Part shown: piece by piece, positions 63,121 through 64,000 of the stretch | Position numbering within the stretch: position 1 is the stretch's first letter | Layout of the letters: each line of letters begins with the position of its first letter | Source of the DNA: Verrucomicrobiaceae bacterium | Lineage (GTDB): Bacteria > Verrucomicrobiota > Verrucomicrobiia > Verrucomicrobiales > Verrucomicrobiaceae | Assembly: GCA_027490195.1 (NCBI GenBank) | Contig: JAIXYN010000022.1 | Location: 62,001-126,000, forward strand | Direction: 5' to 3' | Length of the DNA: 64,000 nt | The notes under the pieces: generated by a model | What the model was told of the DNA's origin: nothing | What the model saw: only the letters and a program-made list of their open reading frames with translations | Database searches by the model: none | Program-made: the position numbers and the translations under genes

Positions 63121-63234
63121 TTAACCCTGACGCTGTTTATGGCGTGGATTTTTGCAGACAACACGGACAACACCTTTGCGGCGGATAACACGGCAAAGTT
63201 CGCAGAGAGGTTTAACGGAGGTACGGACGCGCAT
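63121..63234 (-). CDS. rpmJ: 50S ribosomal protein L36
   Basis: 37 residues read from the ATG at 63234 to the TAA at 63123-63121: [19 protein letters not shown], then a KGVVRVVC block and NPRHKQRQG. The CxxC, Cys and His residues of the C+ zinc-binding form are present. It is the first gene of the rpmJ-rpsM-rpsK-rpsD run, 30 bp upstream of rpsM. Confidence 0.95.
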   Translation of the reverse strand: MRVRTSVKPLCELCRVIRRKGVVRVVCKNPRHKQRQG

Positions 63235-63405
63235 ACAGGAGTAGTGAAAGAAGGTGAGTCTGGGGGAACTCAAAACCCTGCTTTTGGAGCAGGGGGCAGG
63301 ATGTCTAACACAGACGAAAAGAGGCGCAAGCTGGAATTTGATGAGTTATTCACATTTGTGGAGAGCAGTTGCCCCCGCTTCGATGAAAGGCATCATGCAC
63401 GCCTG

Positions 63406-64000
63406 ATGAAAAACGTTCTCTGTTTTGGCGATTCTAACACCTGGGGCTTCAAGCCCGACAGCATCTCTCTCCCCTACCCCGAACGCCACCCGCATGACGT
63501 GCGCTGGACTGGAATTCTGGCCCGTGAACTCGGCACCAGTTTCCGCGTGATCGAAGAAGGACAAAACGGCCGCACCACGGTTCACGACGACCCTTTTGCC
63601 TTGGCACGTAATGGCAAGACGGTGCTGCCAGCCATCTTGGAATCCCACAAGCCGCTGGATCTGGTGGTGCTGATGCTTGGCACAAACGACCTCAAAGCAG
63701 TGTTTGGTGTTTCTCCCGGAGAGATCGCCACGGGTGTCAAAATGCTGGCTCAAATGATCTTGGGCAGCGATGCCGGCATCGGCAACAAAGCACCCAAATT
63801 ACTGCTACTCTGCCCGCCGGCTATCGGAGATCAACTGCACTTGCCAGACGTCGCCGCCAAATTCCCCACCGGTCAGAAAGACAGTCGCAGACTGCCCAAG
63901 TATTATGAGGCTGTTGCCAGTTCACTCGGCTGTGGCTTCCTCAATACGCAAACATTGATCGAGCCCGGCAGCGACGGCATTCATTTAGATGCAGCTGCGC
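63406..64000 (+). CDS. SGNH/GDSL hydrolase, 3' end outside the window
   Basis: At least 198 residues from the ATG at 63406 (MKNVLCFGDSNTWGFKPDS). All four SGNH blocks are visible: Ser in CFGDSNTWG, Gly in EEGQNGRTT, Asn in LMLGTNDLK and the DGIHL Asp/His pair near the visible end. It lacks a signal peptide and resembles arylesterase/lysophospholipase-like SGNH enzymes. Only the final helix should be missing at the window edge. Substrate unknown. Confidence 0.9.
   Translation, partial: MKNVLCFGDSNTWGFKPDSISLPYPERHPHDVRWTGILARELGTSFRVIEEGQNGRTTVHDDPFALARNGKTVLPAILESHKPLDLVVLMLGTNDLKAVFGVSPGEIATGVKMLAQMILGSDAGIGNKAPKLLLLCPPAIGDQLHLPDVAAKFPTGQKDSRRLPKYYEAVASSLGCGFLNTQTLIEPGSDGIHLDAAA

Overview
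The window looks like chromosomal DNA of a verrucomicrobium, probably close to Prosthecobacter/Verrucomicrobium. The grounds are family content rather than a marker gene. There are two DUF1501 proteins, a DUF1549/DUF1553 (planctomycete-type cytochrome) protein, a PVC-type CxxCH dehydrogenase-like protein, an FGly sulfatase, TPR proteins of the kinesin-light-chain type, and secreted beta-rich giants. The DNA is GC-rich, and long antisense open frames lie opposite many genes; these are composition artefacts. No tRNA, rRNA, CRISPR array or transposase gene was seen.

Layout. 1-4.8 kb: a secreted TPR protein (cut by the window edge), a DUF4062-NB-ARC-TPR STAND ATPase, a broken reading frame and a VapBC-type toxin-antitoxin pair. 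4.8-16 kb: a DUF1549/DUF1553 + DUF1501 operon, a secreted zinc metalloprotease, an intergenic cluster of GGGTTC palindromes, a secreted nitrilase-type hydrolase, and a secreted TPR protein carrying a STAND-like helical module without a P-loop. 16-24 kb: one 2,630-residue secreted protein joining a complete copper-radical-oxidase domain to a beta-propeller and a di-heme cytochrome c. 24-26.1 kb: a topoisomerase IV A subunit.

26.1-30.4 kb is an accessory patch. It holds a second, displaced copy of the topoisomerase 3' end, small immunity-like genes (DUF4375, zinc ribbon, DUF7832), foldback elements and a 44-bp perfect inverted repeat. 30.5-42.3 kb is mostly housekeeping or enzymatic: purB, an HTH-receiver protein, an amidohydrolase, a LOG enzyme, an MDR oxidoreductase, hrpB and a sulfatase, with two MITE-like elements. 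42.3-48.5 kb carries two paralogous membrane coiled-coil proteins, a YqjD/YqjE-like set, tandem pilT genes and a proline-rich protein. 48.5-55.5 kb: lnt, then a secreted operon of CxxCH protein, esterase and DUF1501. 55.7-59.8 kb: a GNAT-like protein converging on an AMP-ligase/PLP-decarboxylase/carrier-protein operon. 60-64 kb: peroxiredoxin, YjbQ, DUF971, the ribosomal genes rpmJ-rpsM-rpsK-rpsD (with no rpoA after rpsD) and a truncated SGNH hydrolase.

The items most worth a second look are the oxidase-cytochrome fusion, the P-loop-less STAND-like secreted protein, the parC 3'-end duplication, the small foldback/MITE repeat families, and the adenylation-decarboxylation-carrier operon.
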